Shown: positions 47,684 to 57,299, counted from the stretch's first letter. The stretch: 64,000 bases of DNA from Pseudomonas sp. CROZ-RG-20F-R04-15 (GCF_022662375.1 NZ_JAKNQL010000010.1:186001-250000), one strand, 5' to 3'. The notes: a model not told the origin generated them from the letters alone. Numbers and translations: made by a program.

Positions 47684-48430
47684 TTAACGGCGGCGTTCGA
47701 GGGAATAAACAAACGGCGCAACAATTTCGATCGAGCCGTTGTTGAGCATGTCGGCCGGTGGCTTGGGCAGCGGCTGCGCGCGGCGGATCATTTCCAGGGT
47801 AGCCCGGTCCAGATCGGCGTTGCCGGAGCGGCCCACCAGTTCGAACGACAGTACATTACCTTCGCCATCCACTACGAAACGCAGGCGGTTCAAGCCTTCT
47901 TTACCGCGCGCCTGAGCACTGGCCGGGTACTTTTTGTACTTGGCCAAGTGCGCGAGCAGGGTGCCTTGCCAACTGGCCTTGGCAGCCATCTGAGCAGGCG
48001 ACGGACCCGGTGCAGGCTGGGCGGATTTCTCCGTCGGCGCCTGAGTCGGTTGCGTGTCGGCCGGTTTCTCCTCGGAAGGTTTTTCCTTCGGTGGATCGGG
48101 CAGCTTCTTCTCTACCGGCTTCGGCGGTTTAGGCTTGGGCTTCGGCTTGGGTTTCTGCACCGCGATTTCAGCTTTCGGTGCTTCGGCCAGCTTCGGAATC
48201 GGCAACTCTTCAACCGGAGCCGGTGGCTGCGGCGGTGTGACGACTTTCGGCGGAGCAGGCGGTGGCGGGGCCGGAACCGGGGCCAGCTCGACCATCATTG
48301 CCTGCGGCGGCAATTCGATGGGCGGGCGGGCGGTCCAGTTCAGCGCCAGCGCGATGGCCAGCGCATGAACGCCCAGCACCACGGCCAGGCTACCGCTGTA
48401 ACGCGTCAGCTTATGGCGCGTCGTGATCAT
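47684..48430 (-). CDS. tonB: TonB energy-transducing protein
   Basis: 248 residues. N-terminal membrane helix (about 12-31), a long Pro-Lys-rich spacer (about 50-150, many PKPKPKPP repeats) and a C-terminal TonB domain (about 165-248) with YPASAQARGKEGLNRLRFVVDGEGNV and ATLEMIRRAQPLP. TonB carries proton-motive energy from ExbBD to outer-membrane siderophore and vitamin receptors. Start overlaps the exbD stop by four bases, so the three genes are one operon. Confidence 0.95.
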   Translation of the reverse strand: MITTRHKLTRYSGSLAVVLGVHALAIALALNWTARPPIELPPQAMMVELAPVPAPPPPAPPKVVTPPQPPAPVEELPIPKLAEAPKAEIAVQKPKPKPKPKPPKPVEKKLPDPPKEKPSEEKPADTQPTQAPTEKSAQPAPGPSPAQMAAKASWQGTLLAHLAKYKKYPASAQARGKEGLNRLRFVVDGEGNVLSFELVGRSGNADLDRATLEMIRRAQPLPKPPADMLNNGSIEIVAPFVYSLERRR

Positions 48431-48855
48431 TTCTTGGCTGCCGTCTCAAGTCCGACCAGACCGACCTTCAGGTAACCGGCGCCGCGCAGCTTGTCCATCA
48501 CGCTCATCAGGTCGCCGTAATCCACACCTTTGTCGGCCTGGAAGAAGATAGTGGTGTCTTTCTTGCCCTGAGTCTTGGCGTCGAGGAAGGCGCCGAGGGT
48601 TTCGGGCTTCACTTCGTCTTCACCAATGAACAGGCGCTGATCAGCTTTTACGCTAAGGAACACCGGTTTCTCTGGCCGCGGCGCCGGTTTGGCGGTCGAG
48701 GCAGGCAGGTCGACTTTGATATCCACAGTGGCCAACGGAGCGGCCACCATAAAGATGATCAACAGCACCAGCATCACGTCGATGAACGGCGTGACGTTGA
48801 TTTCGTGGTTCTCGGCCAGATCGTCGTCTGCGCCTTCTTTCAAATGCAGGCCCAT
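48427..48855 (-). CDS. exbD: ExbD, TonB-system energiser
   Basis: 142 residues. One N-terminal membrane helix (about 21-42) with the aspartate essential for proton use in INVTPFIDVMLVLLIIFMV, then a periplasmic domain. Forms the motor with ExbB. Six bases after exbB, four-base overlap with tonB. Confidence 0.95.
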   Translation of the reverse strand: MGLHLKEGADDDLAENHEINVTPFIDVMLVLLIIFMVAAPLATVDIKVDLPASTAKPAPRPEKPVFLSVKADQRLFIGEDEVKPETLGAFLDAKTQGKKDTTIFFQADKGVDYGDLMSVMDKLRGAGYLKVGLVGLETAAKK

Positions 48856-48861
48856 GGCCGA

Positions 48862-49815
48862 TTACCCCACTTTGACCATGTGCGGCTGCGAGCTGCGCTC
48901 AGGCTGGTGATCGAGGTCACGGCTGACCAGCAGCAGGACTTCTGCCGAGGCATCGGAAACCTGCGCCTTGTAACCGGCGATGGAGCGGGCGAAGACGTTG
49001 TAGATCACAACGGCTGGAATCGCGGCAACCAGGCCCAGTGCGGTGGCCAGCAGCGCTTCAGCAATGCCGGGCGCGACGACAGCAAGGTTGGTGGTCTGGG
49101 TTTTGGCGATGCCGATGAAGGAATTCATGATGCCCCACACGGTACCGAACAGGCCGACAAACGGCGCGGTGGAACCGATGGTGGCGAGGACGCCAGTGCC
49201 GCTGCTCATGTTGCGACCGCAGGCGGCAACCAGACGCTCGAGACGGAAGCTGACGCGCTCCTTGATGCCTTCCTTCTCGCGGCTGTTGACCGACAGGCGC
49301 ATCTCTTCGAGCGCGTCGTGCACCAGCAGGTTGGCGAGGGTGCCTTCCTTGCCGGCCGTGGCGCTGGCTTCTTTCAGGGTGGTGGCTTTTTTCAGAGCGG
49401 CGATTTCGCCACGCAGACGACGCTTGGCGCCCATCAACTCGAAGCCTTTGGCGATCCAGATGGTCCAGGTGATGATCGAAGCGATGGCCAGACCGATCAT
49501 CACGATTTTCACGATGATGTCGGCGTTCTGGTACATGCCCCACGGCGACAGGTCGTGGGCCATGCCCAGGCTGTTGTCGGCTTCGAGAACTTCAGGGACA
49601 TCGGCAGCGTCAACTGCTTGCACTGGATCGGTAGCGGCCGGGGCAGCCGGAGCGGCGGCTGGTGCGCTTTGCTCGGTGGCGGCTGGCGTTGCAGGTGCCT
49701 GGGCATCGGCGAAAGCAGCAGTCGGTGCCAGCATCAGGCTGAGCAACAGAGCCGCCACCGCGCTAAAAACGCGAGGTCGTTTGGTTGGCGAAGCGGGGAT
49801 TTGATTACGTGTCAT
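48862..49815 (-). CDS. exbB: ExbB, TonB-system energiser with N-terminal extension
   Basis: 317 residues from the ATG at 49815, preferred to 49878 because it begins with a credible signal sequence. A signal-peptide-like segment (about 17-37), a Pro-Ala-rich periplasmic stretch (about 38-85), then the three-helix MotA/ExbB core (TIGSTAPFVGLFGTVWGIMNSFIGI). The N-terminal extension is usual in Pseudomonas and absent from E. coli ExbB. First gene of the operon; the divergent epimerase gene begins at 50004, so the 188 bases between hold two promoters. Confidence 0.93.
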   Translation of the reverse strand: MTRNQIPASPTKRPRVFSAVAALLLSLMLAPTAAFADAQAPATPAATEQSAPAAAPAAPAATDPVQAVDAADVPEVLEADNSLGMAHDLSPWGMYQNADIIVKIVMIGLAIASIITWTIWIAKGFELMGAKRRLRGEIAALKKATTLKEASATAGKEGTLANLLVHDALEEMRLSVNSREKEGIKERVSFRLERLVAACGRNMSSGTGVLATIGSTAPFVGLFGTVWGIMNSFIGIAKTQTTNLAVVAPGIAEALLATALGLVAAIPAVVIYNVFARSIAGYKAQVSDASAEVLLLVSRDLDHQPERSSQPHMVKVG

Positions 49816-50003
49816 GCTGGCCGGACCTGAGATAGAAAAACGGTGATGCTCTACCAGGCCTCGTAAGGCCGAGAACAAAAGTGGCGTGCATTATTGCAAG
49901 TAATTCTTGTTAACAAAAGTAATAGAGTATCTTTTTTTCCTTCATTGCTAGCCGTTCGTCCTGTGCCAGAGCTAGTCTGTGCCTTTCCGATAGGAGTTTT
50001 TTG

Positions 50004-50861
50004 ATGTCCGCGCCTTCTGTTTTGATTGCCGGTTGTGGTGATGTCGGCAGTCGTCTGGCCAAGCAATTGCTGGCGGCTGGCTGGGAAGTTCACGGCCTGC
50101 GCCGGGATGTTTCGAAGCTGCCTGCTGGAGTGATCGGCGTTGCCGGCGACCTGTTCAATGAAGACTGCCCGGCGACCTGGCCGGTGGGTGCCGTGGACTA
50201 TCTGGTGTATTGCGCCGCCGCCACTGATCACGATGAGGCCGGTTATCGCGCGGCTTATGTGCAGGGTTTGCAGAATGTCCTGAGCTGGCTGGACGACTAT
50301 GGGCAGGTGCCTGAGCGGCTGATCTTTGTTTCCAGCAGCAGCGTTTATGGGCAGCAGGAGGGTGAGTGGGTCGATGAGAGCTCAGAGACCATCGCTGCCG
50401 GATACTCCGGGCGGTTGATGCTGGAGGCTGAGCAGGTGGCGCTTAATAGTGGCATTCCCGCGAGCATCCTGCGTCTGACTGGCATCTACGGCCCGGGCCG
50501 CGAATGGCTGTTGACTCAAGTGCGTCGCGGTTATCGCGTGGCGGTCGAACCGCCGCTGTATGGCAATCGGATTCATGCTGACGATGCGGCCGGGTTGCTG
50601 GCATTCCTGTTGGAGAAGGCTCGGCAGGGCGTGAATCTGGAAGATTTCTACATCGGCGTCGACGATGCACCGGCGCCATTGGCGGAAGTTGTGGGCTGGT
50701 TACGCGAGTATCTGGGCGTTACCGAATGGTCTGAAGATGCCAGTGTGCGGCGCACCGGCAGCAAGCGCTGCAGCAATGGCCGGGCGAAAGCGTTGGGCTG
50801 GACGCCAACGTACCCAAGTTACCGCGAAGGTTATGCCGCCATTTTAGAAGGGCGCTGCTGA
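50004..50861 (+). CDS. NAD(P)-dependent epimerase/SDR family protein (YeeZ-like)
   Basis: 285 residues from ATG 50004 with AGGAG seven bases upstream; a TTG at 50001 is unlikely. Rossmann start SVLIAGCGDVGSRLAKQLLAAGWEVHGLRRD, then FVSSSSVYGQQEGEWVDE and LRLTGIYGPGREWLL. The YGQ...E layout belongs to the extended SDR group that includes E. coli YeeZ. Substrate unknown. Stands alone, followed by a REP doublet. Confidence 0.85.
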   Translation: MSAPSVLIAGCGDVGSRLAKQLLAAGWEVHGLRRDVSKLPAGVIGVAGDLFNEDCPATWPVGAVDYLVYCAAATDHDEAGYRAAYVQGLQNVLSWLDDYGQVPERLIFVSSSSVYGQQEGEWVDESSETIAAGYSGRLMLEAEQVALNSGIPASILRLTGIYGPGREWLLTQVRRGYRVAVEPPLYGNRIHADDAAGLLAFLLEKARQGVNLEDFYIGVDDAPAPLAEVVGWLREYLGVTEWSEDASVRRTGSKRCSNGRAKALGWTPTYPSYREGYAAILEGRC

Positions 50862-50883
50862 CTTCCAAACACCACAAAACTAA

Positions 50884-50973
50884 TGTGGGAGCGAGCTTGC
50901 TCGCGAAGAGGGCTTAACATCCAACATCTCTGTTGGCTGTTGCACCGCATTCGCGAGCAAGCTCGCTCCCACA
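50884..50973. repeat. REP doublet between epimerase gene and lipoprotein gene
   Basis: Inverted REP units TGTGGGAGCGAGCTTGCTCGCGAA and TTCGCGAGCAAGCTCGCTCCCACA around a 42-base spacer, in the gap between two convergent genes. Confidence 0.85.
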
Positions 50974-51001
50974 TTTGATCTTCAGCGGTTTCAGAAGCGG
51001 T

Positions 51002-51742
51002 TTACTGTTTTTCCAGCAACCACTTGCGCTCACCTGCGGTGAACTGCGGTTGTTCGTCCGCTTGAGCGGAGTTCACCGCTTGCAGGATTTCCAGCTCTTT
51101 GCCCTTGCGCACAAAGATCCAGTTATTGCCCTGACCGTTCTGCTGCAACCACATGCTGTCATTGGTGCTGCTCATCGATGCGCAATCGCCCGCCAGGCAC
51201 AAGGCGTAACGGTCGGCCCCCGGCAATCCGGAAACCTGGCCGTCAGCCTGGAACTGCACGGTGCCGCCTTCGCCCTGACCACTGGCGATTGTCCAGCTGC
51301 CGCCCATGTAGGCGGAATACAGCGCGCGCTCGAAACTGGCGCCAATCGGTGCGCCTTCCGGCACCGGAATCTGTGCGCGGTCGAACACCTGCTCGGGTTC
51401 GTTGTCGCTGGCGGCTTGCTGTAGTTGCCCGCCATCGCGTTTCAGCTCACTGGCGGAGCTGCCATAGAAGTCGACTTTCCAGGCGCCGGATTTCTCACCC
51501 AGCAGCCGTCCTTCGACGTTCTCAAATCCGTTGGTGTAGCGGGCCTGACTGGCCTTGGTGTTGACGTCCCACTCAAGGTTCGGGCCGTAAGCCTGAAGCG
51601 CTTCGCGCAGGGGGCCGCCCTTGGCTGCGGCATCGATCGCCACCTGGTTGATCCAGGTGCCGCTGATGTCACGGTCGGCAGGGTTGCTGGCGCAGCCGCC
51701 GAGGAAAATGGCGAGCAGCGGGAGAGCTAGCGCTTTGCGCAT
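51002..51742 (-). CDS. Lipoprotein of unknown function
   Basis: 246 residues. Signal peptide with lipobox LGGC, cysteine at 17. The mature part is beta-rich (DISGTWINQVAIDAAAKGGPLREAL, GRLLGEKSGAWKVDFYG, GGSWTIASGQGEGG, LCLAGDCASMSS). Common as a hypothetical lipoprotein in Pseudomonas next to ridA-spoT. No named domain recognised. Confidence 0.75.
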   Translation of the reverse strand: MRKALALPLLAIFLGGCASNPADRDISGTWINQVAIDAAAKGGPLREALQAYGPNLEWDVNTKASQARYTNGFENVEGRLLGEKSGAWKVDFYGSSASELKRDGGQLQQAASDNEPEQVFDRAQIPVPEGAPIGASFERALYSAYMGGSWTIASGQGEGGTVQFQADGQVSGLPGADRYALCLAGDCASMSSTNDSMWLQQNGQGNNWIFVRKGKELEILQAVNSAQADEQPQFTAGERKWLLEKQ

Positions 51743-51809
51743 GGTGGAATCCTTTCAAAACCTTTTCTTGCAGCAGTCGGCGCGGCGGTTGAAGGCCGCG
51801 CCGTGCGCA

Positions 51810-52190
51810 TCACTCGATGACCAGAATGGCATCCATTTCAACCTGCGAACCCTTTGGCAGGGCAGCCACGCCGATGGCGGCGCGAGCCGGGTACGGCTGG
51901 TCGAAGTATTTGCCCATGATCTCGTTGACCTTGGCGAAGTGGCTCAGGTCGGTGAGGAAAATGTTCAGTTTGACGATGTCCTTGAACGAACCGCCAGCGG
52001 CTTCGGCCACGGCTTTGAGGTTCTCGAACACCTGGACGGTCTGGGCTTCGAAGCCTTCAACCAGTTCCATGGTTTTTGGGTCCAGAGGAATCTGACCCGA
52101 CATGTAAACGGTGTTGCCGGCCTTGATCGCCTGGGAGTAAGTGCCGATGGCGGCCGGGGCCTTGTCGCTGGTGATAACAGTCTTGGTCAT
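51810..52190 (-). CDS. ridA: RidA (YjgF/UK114) enamine/imine deaminase
   Basis: 126 residues of the Rid family: AIGTYSQAIKAGNTVYMSGQIPLDPKT, then VFENLKAVAEAAGGSF and PYPARAAIGVAALPKGSQVEMDAI, with the conserved arginine that binds the substrate carboxylate in YPARAAIGV. Hydrolyses reactive enamine products of PLP enzymes. 24 bases after spoT on the same strand, as in other pseudomonads. Confidence 0.95.
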   Translation of the reverse strand: MTKTVITSDKAPAAIGTYSQAIKAGNTVYMSGQIPLDPKTMELVEGFEAQTVQVFENLKAVAEAAGGSFKDIVKLNIFLTDLSHFAKVNEIMGKYFDQPYPARAAIGVAALPKGSQVEMDAILVIE

Positions 52191-52214
52191 GTATGACTCC
52201 TTGTAATGGTTGAG

Positions 52215-54320
52215 TTATGCACGCATGCGGGTGATGCGGATCACCCCGGTCAGGGCGCGCAGCTTCTTGATCACACGGGCCAGGTGCACACGGTCGTGAA
52301 CGCTGACCACCAACTGGACCACGCTGATGCGACCATCGCGTTCGTCCATGCTGATTTTCTCGATATTGCCGTCGGCGGCGTTGACGCTGCTGGCCAGCAG
52401 AGCGATCAGGCCGCGCTGGTGTTCCAGCTCGACGCGCAGTTCGACGTTGAATTCGCCGGTGACATCCTTGGCCCACGAGAGCTGGATGCATTTTTCCGGG
52501 TTGTGCCGGATTTCGCTGATGTTGCGGCAGTTGTCCAGGTGCACGACCATGCCTTTGCCTGCCGACAGGTGCCCGACAATCGGGTCGCCCGGGATCGGCG
52601 TGCAGCATTTGGCGTAGCTCAGCACCAGACCTTCGGTACCGCGAATCGCCAGCGGGCCTTCCGGGCTTGGCAGCTGTTCGCCTTCGCCGAGCAGCCGTCG
52701 GGCAACGACGTAAGCCATGCGGTTGCCGAGGCCAATGTCTTCGAGCAAGTCTTCGATCAGTTCGAGGCGGTACTCGGTGAGCATCGCCTTGACGCGTTCG
52801 GCCGGGATCTTCTCCAGCGAACTGTCGAAACCGTTGAGGACTTTGTTCAGCAGGCGTTCGCCGAGGCTGATGGACTCGGAGCGACGTTGCAGTTTCAGCG
52901 CATGGCGGATGTGCGTGCGCGCCTTGCCGGTGACCACGAAATTGAGCCACGCCGGGTTCGGCCGTGCGCCGGGGGCGCTGACAATCTCGACCGTGGAGCC
53001 GCTTTGCAGCGGTTCGGACAGCGGTGCGAGACGACGGTTGATCCGGCAGGCGATGCAGCTGTTGCCGACGTCGGTGTGTACCGCGTAAGCAAAGTCGACC
53101 GCCGTGGAGCCTTTCGGCAGCTCCATGATCCGGCCTTTTGGCGTGAACACATAGACCTCGTCCGGGAACAGGTCGATTTTCACGCTCTCGATGAATTCCA
53201 GCGAGTTGCCGGCGCGTTGCTGCATTTCCAGCACGCCTTTGACCCACTGACGGGCGCGGGCGTGAGTGCCTTTCGGCTGCTCGTCACCGCTGGATTTGTA
53301 CAGCCAATGGGCGGCGATGCCGTTGTTGGCCATCTCTTCCATTTCGCGGGTACGGATCTGGATCTCGATCGGTACGCCGTGCATGCCGAACAGCGTGGTG
53401 TGCAGCGACTGATAGCCGTTGGCCTTGGGGATCGCGATGTAATCCTTGAAGCGCCCCGGCAACGGCTTGTACAAATTATGAACAGCGCCCAGCACGCGGT
53501 AGCAGGTATCGACCTTGTCGACGATGATCCGGAACGCATAGACGTCCATGATCTCGTTGAAGGCCCGACGCTTGCCGCGCATTTTCTTGTAGATGCCGTA
53601 GAGGTGTTTCTGGCGACCGCTGACTTCGCCCTGGATGCCGTCGATGGCGAGACAATGGCCAAGGGATTCTTCGATCTTGTTGACGATTTCCTTGCGGTTG
53701 CCCCGGGCGCGTTTGACCGCCTGGTAGATCCGCGCGGAACGCATCGGGTGCATGGCCTTGAAACCGAGGTCTTCGAATTCGATGCGGATCGCATGCATGC
53801 CCAGCCGGTTGGCGATGGGCGCATAGATTTCGAGGGTTTCCTTGGCGATCCGGCGGCGTTTTTCGCCGGACAGCACTTCCAGCGTGCGCATGTTGTGCAG
53901 GCGGTCGGCAAGCTTGACCAGGATCACGCGAATGTCGCGCGCCATGGCCATGGCCATTTTCTGGAAGTTTTCAGCCTGGGCTTCGGCCTTGGTCTCGAAA
54001 TTCATCTGGGTCAGTTTGCTGACCCCGTCGACCAGTTCGGCCACGGTTTCACCGAACTGCGCTTGCAGCGCTTCTTTGGCGATACCGGTGTCTTCGATCA
54101 CGTCATGCAGCATCGCGGCCATCAGGCTCTGATGATCCATGTGCATGTCGGCAAGAATATTGGCCACGGCAAGAGGATGCGTGACGTACGCCTCGCCACT
54201 GCGACGGCGTTGACCGTCATGGGCTTGTTCGGCGTAGAAATACGCTCGGCGGACCAGGTTGACCTGGTCGTTGCCGAGGTAGGTCGATAAGCGATCGGCG
54301 AGGGCGTCTATGCTCGGCAT
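52215..54320 (-). CDS. spoT: SpoT, bifunctional (p)ppGpp synthetase/hydrolase
   Basis: 701 residues. HD hydrolase domain (about 25-190: AAMLHDVIEDTGIAKEAL, VKLADRLHNMRTL), synthetase domain (about 235-350: GYQSLHTTLFG, EIQIRTREMEEMANNGIAAHW), TGS domain (about 385-445: VYVFTPKGRIMELPKG) and a C-terminal ACT domain (ISVVQLVVSVHDRVHLA). RIRTRE rather than the RelA-type EXDD motif fits a hydrolase-capable SpoT. Downstream of rpoZ. Confidence 0.97.
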   Translation of the reverse strand: MPSIDALADRLSTYLGNDQVNLVRRAYFYAEQAHDGQRRRSGEAYVTHPLAVANILADMHMDHQSLMAAMLHDVIEDTGIAKEALQAQFGETVAELVDGVSKLTQMNFETKAEAQAENFQKMAMAMARDIRVILVKLADRLHNMRTLEVLSGEKRRRIAKETLEIYAPIANRLGMHAIRIEFEDLGFKAMHPMRSARIYQAVKRARGNRKEIVNKIEESLGHCLAIDGIQGEVSGRQKHLYGIYKKMRGKRRAFNEIMDVYAFRIIVDKVDTCYRVLGAVHNLYKPLPGRFKDYIAIPKANGYQSLHTTLFGMHGVPIEIQIRTREMEEMANNGIAAHWLYKSSGDEQPKGTHARARQWVKGVLEMQQRAGNSLEFIESVKIDLFPDEVYVFTPKGRIMELPKGSTAVDFAYAVHTDVGNSCIACRINRRLAPLSEPLQSGSTVEIVSAPGARPNPAWLNFVVTGKARTHIRHALKLQRRSESISLGERLLNKVLNGFDSSLEKIPAERVKAMLTEYRLELIEDLLEDIGLGNRMAYVVARRLLGEGEQLPSPEGPLAIRGTEGLVLSYAKCCTPIPGDPIVGHLSAGKGMVVHLDNCRNISEIRHNPEKCIQLSWAKDVTGEFNVELRVELEHQRGLIALLASSVNAADGNIEKISMDERDGRISVVQLVVSVHDRVHLARVIKKLRALTGVIRITRMRA

Positions 54321-54377
54321 GATGATTCCTGCCGTAAGCTGTGATCCCGCGCCGTGCTACGTCGACCAGGCATAGGC

Positions 54378-54641
54378 TTAGACGGCCTCGTTGGACTCGT
54401 CCTCGAACGCTGCGAACAGCGGCTCTTCGTGGACAATTTCCTGCTCGGCGATGAACTCGTAGCTCATCAGGCCTTCAGCGATTTCACGCAGGGCGACAAC
54501 GGTCGGCTTGTCGTTTTCCCACTGAACCAGTGGCTCTTTGCCGCCGGTGGCCAGTTGACGGGCACGTTTGGTAGAGAGCATGACCAGCTCAAAACGGTTT
54601 TCCACGTGGTTCAGGCAGTCTTCAACGGTTACGCGGGCCAT
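54378..54641 (-). CDS. rpoZ: RpoZ, RNA polymerase omega subunit
   Basis: 87 residues from the ATG at 54641 (MARVTVEDCLNHVENRFELVML, TKRARQL, ALREIAEGL). Longer in-frame starts upstream are not supported by the family. Omega helps fold the beta-prime subunit and contributes to a ppGpp site, matching its place directly upstream of spoT. Confidence 0.96.
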   Translation of the reverse strand: MARVTVEDCLNHVENRFELVMLSTKRARQLATGGKEPLVQWENDKPTVVALREIAEGLMSYEFIAEQEIVHEEPLFAAFEDESNEAV

Positions 54642-54704
54642 GGTATTCCTCGGAGCGAATGCAATATGCGCGCTGCCCGGTTGGGCGAGCGGACTCAACA
54701 GTTT

Positions 54705-54741
54705 AAAAAATCACCAGCGATTAGGGAAGCGCTGATTTTTT
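54705..54741 (-). terminator. Imperfect terminator hairpin between gmk and rpoZ
   Basis: AAAAAATCACCAGCG (54705-54719) and CGCTGATTTTTT (54730-54741) pair with a small bulge and end in T on the minus strand. A second stem, CGCTGCAAGC (54759-54768) with GCTTGCAGCG (54782-54791), lies just upstream in transcription order. Confidence 0.6.
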
Positions 54742-54809
54742 AACCAAGCCCTTCAACGCGCTGCAAGCACCAATGTAAAGCGCTTGCAGCGGTTTTGGGA
54801 AGTGCTGAT

Positions 54810-55430
54810 TTAACCCAGCAACTCAGCCAGCAATTTGCCGAAACGCTGCTGTTGGCGTTTCTGTTGCAGCTGATTGGCGCGGAAAATCGCCTTCAGGTCA
54901 TCCAGCGCGTGGGCGAAATCGTCGTTGATGATCAGGTAGTCGTAGTCGACGTAGTGGCTCATTTCGCTGACCGCTTCACGCATGCGCCCGTCGATGATTT
55001 CGTCGCTGTCCTGGCCACGGTTGGTCAGACGCTGATGCAGCGCCTGCAACGATGGCGGCAGGATGAAGATCGAACGTGCCTGCGGCATCAATTTGCGCAC
55101 TTGCTCGGCGCCTTGCCAGTCGATTTCCAGAATCAGGTCGTGGCCGGCGTCGAGGGTTTGCTGCAGGTGGCTTTGCGAAGTGCCGTAGAGGTTGCCGAAC
55201 ACTTCGGCGCGCTCGAGGAAATCGCCATGCTCGCCCATTTTCACGAACGCTTCGCGTGAGACGAAGTGATAGTTCACGCCGTCCACTTCACCCGGTCGCA
55301 TGGCGCGGGTGGTGTGTGAGACCGAAACGCGGATTTCCGCGTCGGCGTCGGTCAAAGCCTTGACCAGACTGCTCTTGCCCGCGCCGGATGGCGCGGAAAT
55401 GATGTACAGGGTGCCGGTGCTGTGGGTCAT
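54810..55430 (-). CDS. gmk: Gmk, guanylate kinase
   Basis: 206 residues. P-loop SAPSGAGKSSLVKAL at about 13-27 and GMP-binding residues in SVSHTTRAMRPGEVDGVNYHFV and LEIDWQGAEQVR. Converts GMP to GDP. A 12-base gap follows the YicC-family gene upstream; rpoZ follows after a terminator-like region. Confidence 0.97.
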   Translation of the reverse strand: MTHSTGTLYIISAPSGAGKSSLVKALTDADAEIRVSVSHTTRAMRPGEVDGVNYHFVSREAFVKMGEHGDFLERAEVFGNLYGTSQSHLQQTLDAGHDLILEIDWQGAEQVRKLMPQARSIFILPPSLQALHQRLTNRGQDSDEIIDGRMREAVSEMSHYVDYDYLIINDDFAHALDDLKAIFRANQLQQKRQQQRFGKLLAELLG

Positions 55431-55442
55431 GTCGGGGTAGCC

Positions 55443-56306
55443 TTACTCAATATTCTGCACTTGTTCGCGCATCTGCTCGATCAACACCTTGAGGTTGACG
55501 GCGGCCTGGGTGCTGCGCGGGTCGAAGGCTTTGGAGCCCAGTGTGTTGGCTTCGCGGTTGAGCTCCTGCATCAGGAAGTCGAGGCGGCGTCCGGCTGCTC
55601 CGCCGGACTTGAGCACCCGGCGCACTTCGATGATGTGGGTGCTCAGGCGGTCCAGTTCTTCAGCCACGTCGCTCTTTTGCGCGAGCATGACCATTTCCTG
55701 TTCGAGGCGTTGCGGATCCAGTTCGGCCTTCATGTCGGTAAAGCGGTCGAGGACCTTCTGACGCTGAGTGGCGAGCATTTGCGGCACCAGTTCACGCAGG
55801 GTCACGACGTCTTCTTCGATGGATGTCAGGCGCTCGTTGATCAAGCGTGCCAGCTCCGCGCCTTCGCGCTCGCGGCCGGCCTTCAACTCTTTCAAGCCTT
55901 GATTGAACAGGGCCAGTGCGTCGGCATTCAGTGCCTGCGGGTCGCTCGCATCACCGACCAGGACGCCAGGCCAGGCCAGCACCTCGAGCGGGTTCAGTGC
56001 GGCAGGATTCTTGATCAGGCCGGCAACGGTCTCGGCCGCAGCAACCAACTGCGCGGCGCGCTCGCGATCGACTTGCAGGGTTTTGCCGGTGCTTTCTTCG
56101 GTGAAACGCAGGGTGCATTCCAGTTTGCCTCGCGACAGGCCTTGACGCAGCGCTTCACGCACCGCGCCTTCGAGGTCGCGAAACGACTCCGGCAGGCGCA
56201 GGTGCGGTTCCAGATAGCGGCTGTTGACCGAGCGCAGTTCCCAGCTCAGTGTGCCCTGGGCGCCGGCTTTTTCGACGCGGGCGAAGGCGGTCATGCTGTG
56301 CACCAT
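55443..56306 (-). CDS. YicC-family endoribonuclease
   Basis: 287 residues from the ATG at 56306 (MVHSMTAFARVEKAGAQGTLSWELRSVNSRYLE), preferred to the far upstream start at 56444. The C-terminal region (ELDRLSTHIIEVRRVLKSGGAAGRRLDFLMQELNREANTLGSKA) is the YicC signature. E. coli YicC takes part in RNA decay. Divergent from rph across 270 bases. Confidence 0.93.
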   Translation of the reverse strand: MVHSMTAFARVEKAGAQGTLSWELRSVNSRYLEPHLRLPESFRDLEGAVREALRQGLSRGKLECTLRFTEESTGKTLQVDRERAAQLVAAAETVAGLIKNPAALNPLEVLAWPGVLVGDASDPQALNADALALFNQGLKELKAGREREGAELARLINERLTSIEEDVVTLRELVPQMLATQRQKVLDRFTDMKAELDPQRLEQEMVMLAQKSDVAEELDRLSTHIIEVRRVLKSGGAAGRRLDFLMQELNREANTLGSKAFDPRSTQAAVNLKVLIEQMREQVQNIE

Positions 56307-56576
56307 GGCGGTGACCTCGCAATGCAGATCGGCGCAGCAGGGATGTTCCGCAGGCTCGATATCAATGAATTTAAGCCGACTGGCAGCAAAGGCGCAGGAT
56401 TGTAGCGCAGTGCGGCGAATGCGCCCAAACACACGGTGTGACAAAGGGCTGCAGCCCGTCGGTAATGGGTGTTTCAGGGGCTTCGGTCGTCGCCCCGATT
56501 TTTTAGCGAGTGCCCAGGCGCGGTGCAGCGCTCTATAATGCTCGGCAGTTTTCCGTCCTCAGTACAGGTATCTCCT

Positions 56577-57299
56577 ATGAAACGTCCAAGTGGTCGCGCT
56601 GCCGATCAGCTCCGCTCGATCCGCATTACCCGCAACTACACCAAGCACGCCGAAGGTTCGGTGCTGGTCGAATTCGGTGATACCAAAGTCATCTGCACCG
56701 TCAGCGTCGAGAACGGCGTACCGCGTTTCCTCAAAGGCCAGGGCCAAGGTTGGTTGACTGCCGAATACGGCATGCTGCCGCGCGCCACCGGCGAGCGTAA
56801 CCAGCGTGAAGCGAGCCGTGGCAAGCAGGGCGGTCGCACTCTGGAAATCCAGCGGCTGATCGGCCGTTCCCTGCGCGCGGCGCTGGACATGTCCAAACTG
56901 GGTGATGTCACTCTGTATGTCGACTGCGATGTGATTCAGGCTGATGGCGGTACTCGTACCGCTTCGATCACCGGTGCCATGGTTGCGCTGGTTGATGCAC
57001 TGAAAGTGATCAAGAAGCGCGGCGGCCTGAAAGGCGGCGATCCGCTCAAGCAAATGATCGGTGCGGTATCGGTCGGCATGTATCAGGGCGAGGCCGTGCT
57101 GGATCTGGACTATCTTGAAGATTCCGCCGCCGAGACTGATCTCAACGTGGTGATGACCAGCACCGGTGGTTTCATCGAGGTGCAGGGCACCGCCGAAGGC
57201 GCGCCGTTCCAGCCTGAAGACCTCAACGCCATGCTGGAACTGGCCAAAAAAGGCATGAACGAAATCTTTGAACTGCAAAAGGCTGCACTGGCCGACTGA
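56577..57299 (+). CDS. rph: Rph, ribonuclease PH
   Basis: 240 residues from ATG 56577 (MKRPSGRAADQLRSIRITRNY). Conserved phosphorolytic motifs ATGERNQREASRGKQGGRTLEIQRLIGRSLRA and CDVIQADGGTRTASITGA are intact. It trims tRNA 3' ends with phosphate. The upstream start near 56469 is rejected as it lies in the promoter region. Followed 28 bases later by a small membrane protein gene. Confidence 0.96.
   Translation: MKRPSGRAADQLRSIRITRNYTKHAEGSVLVEFGDTKVICTVSVENGVPRFLKGQGQGWLTAEYGMLPRATGERNQREASRGKQGGRTLEIQRLIGRSLRAALDMSKLGDVTLYVDCDVIQADGGTRTASITGAMVALVDALKVIKKRGGLKGGDPLKQMIGAVSVGMYQGEAVLDLDYLEDSAAETDLNVVMTSTGGFIEVQGTAEGAPFQPEDLNAMLELAKKGMNEIFELQKAALAD

Noticed and set aside
47579..50973. CRISPR-like repeats
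   Set aside because: The repeats are REP inverted pairs, not direct repeats with regular spacers, and no cas genes are nearby.
52206..54290. Long plus-strand open frame opposite spoT
   Set aside because: Shadow frame; spoT on the minus strand has all four expected domains.
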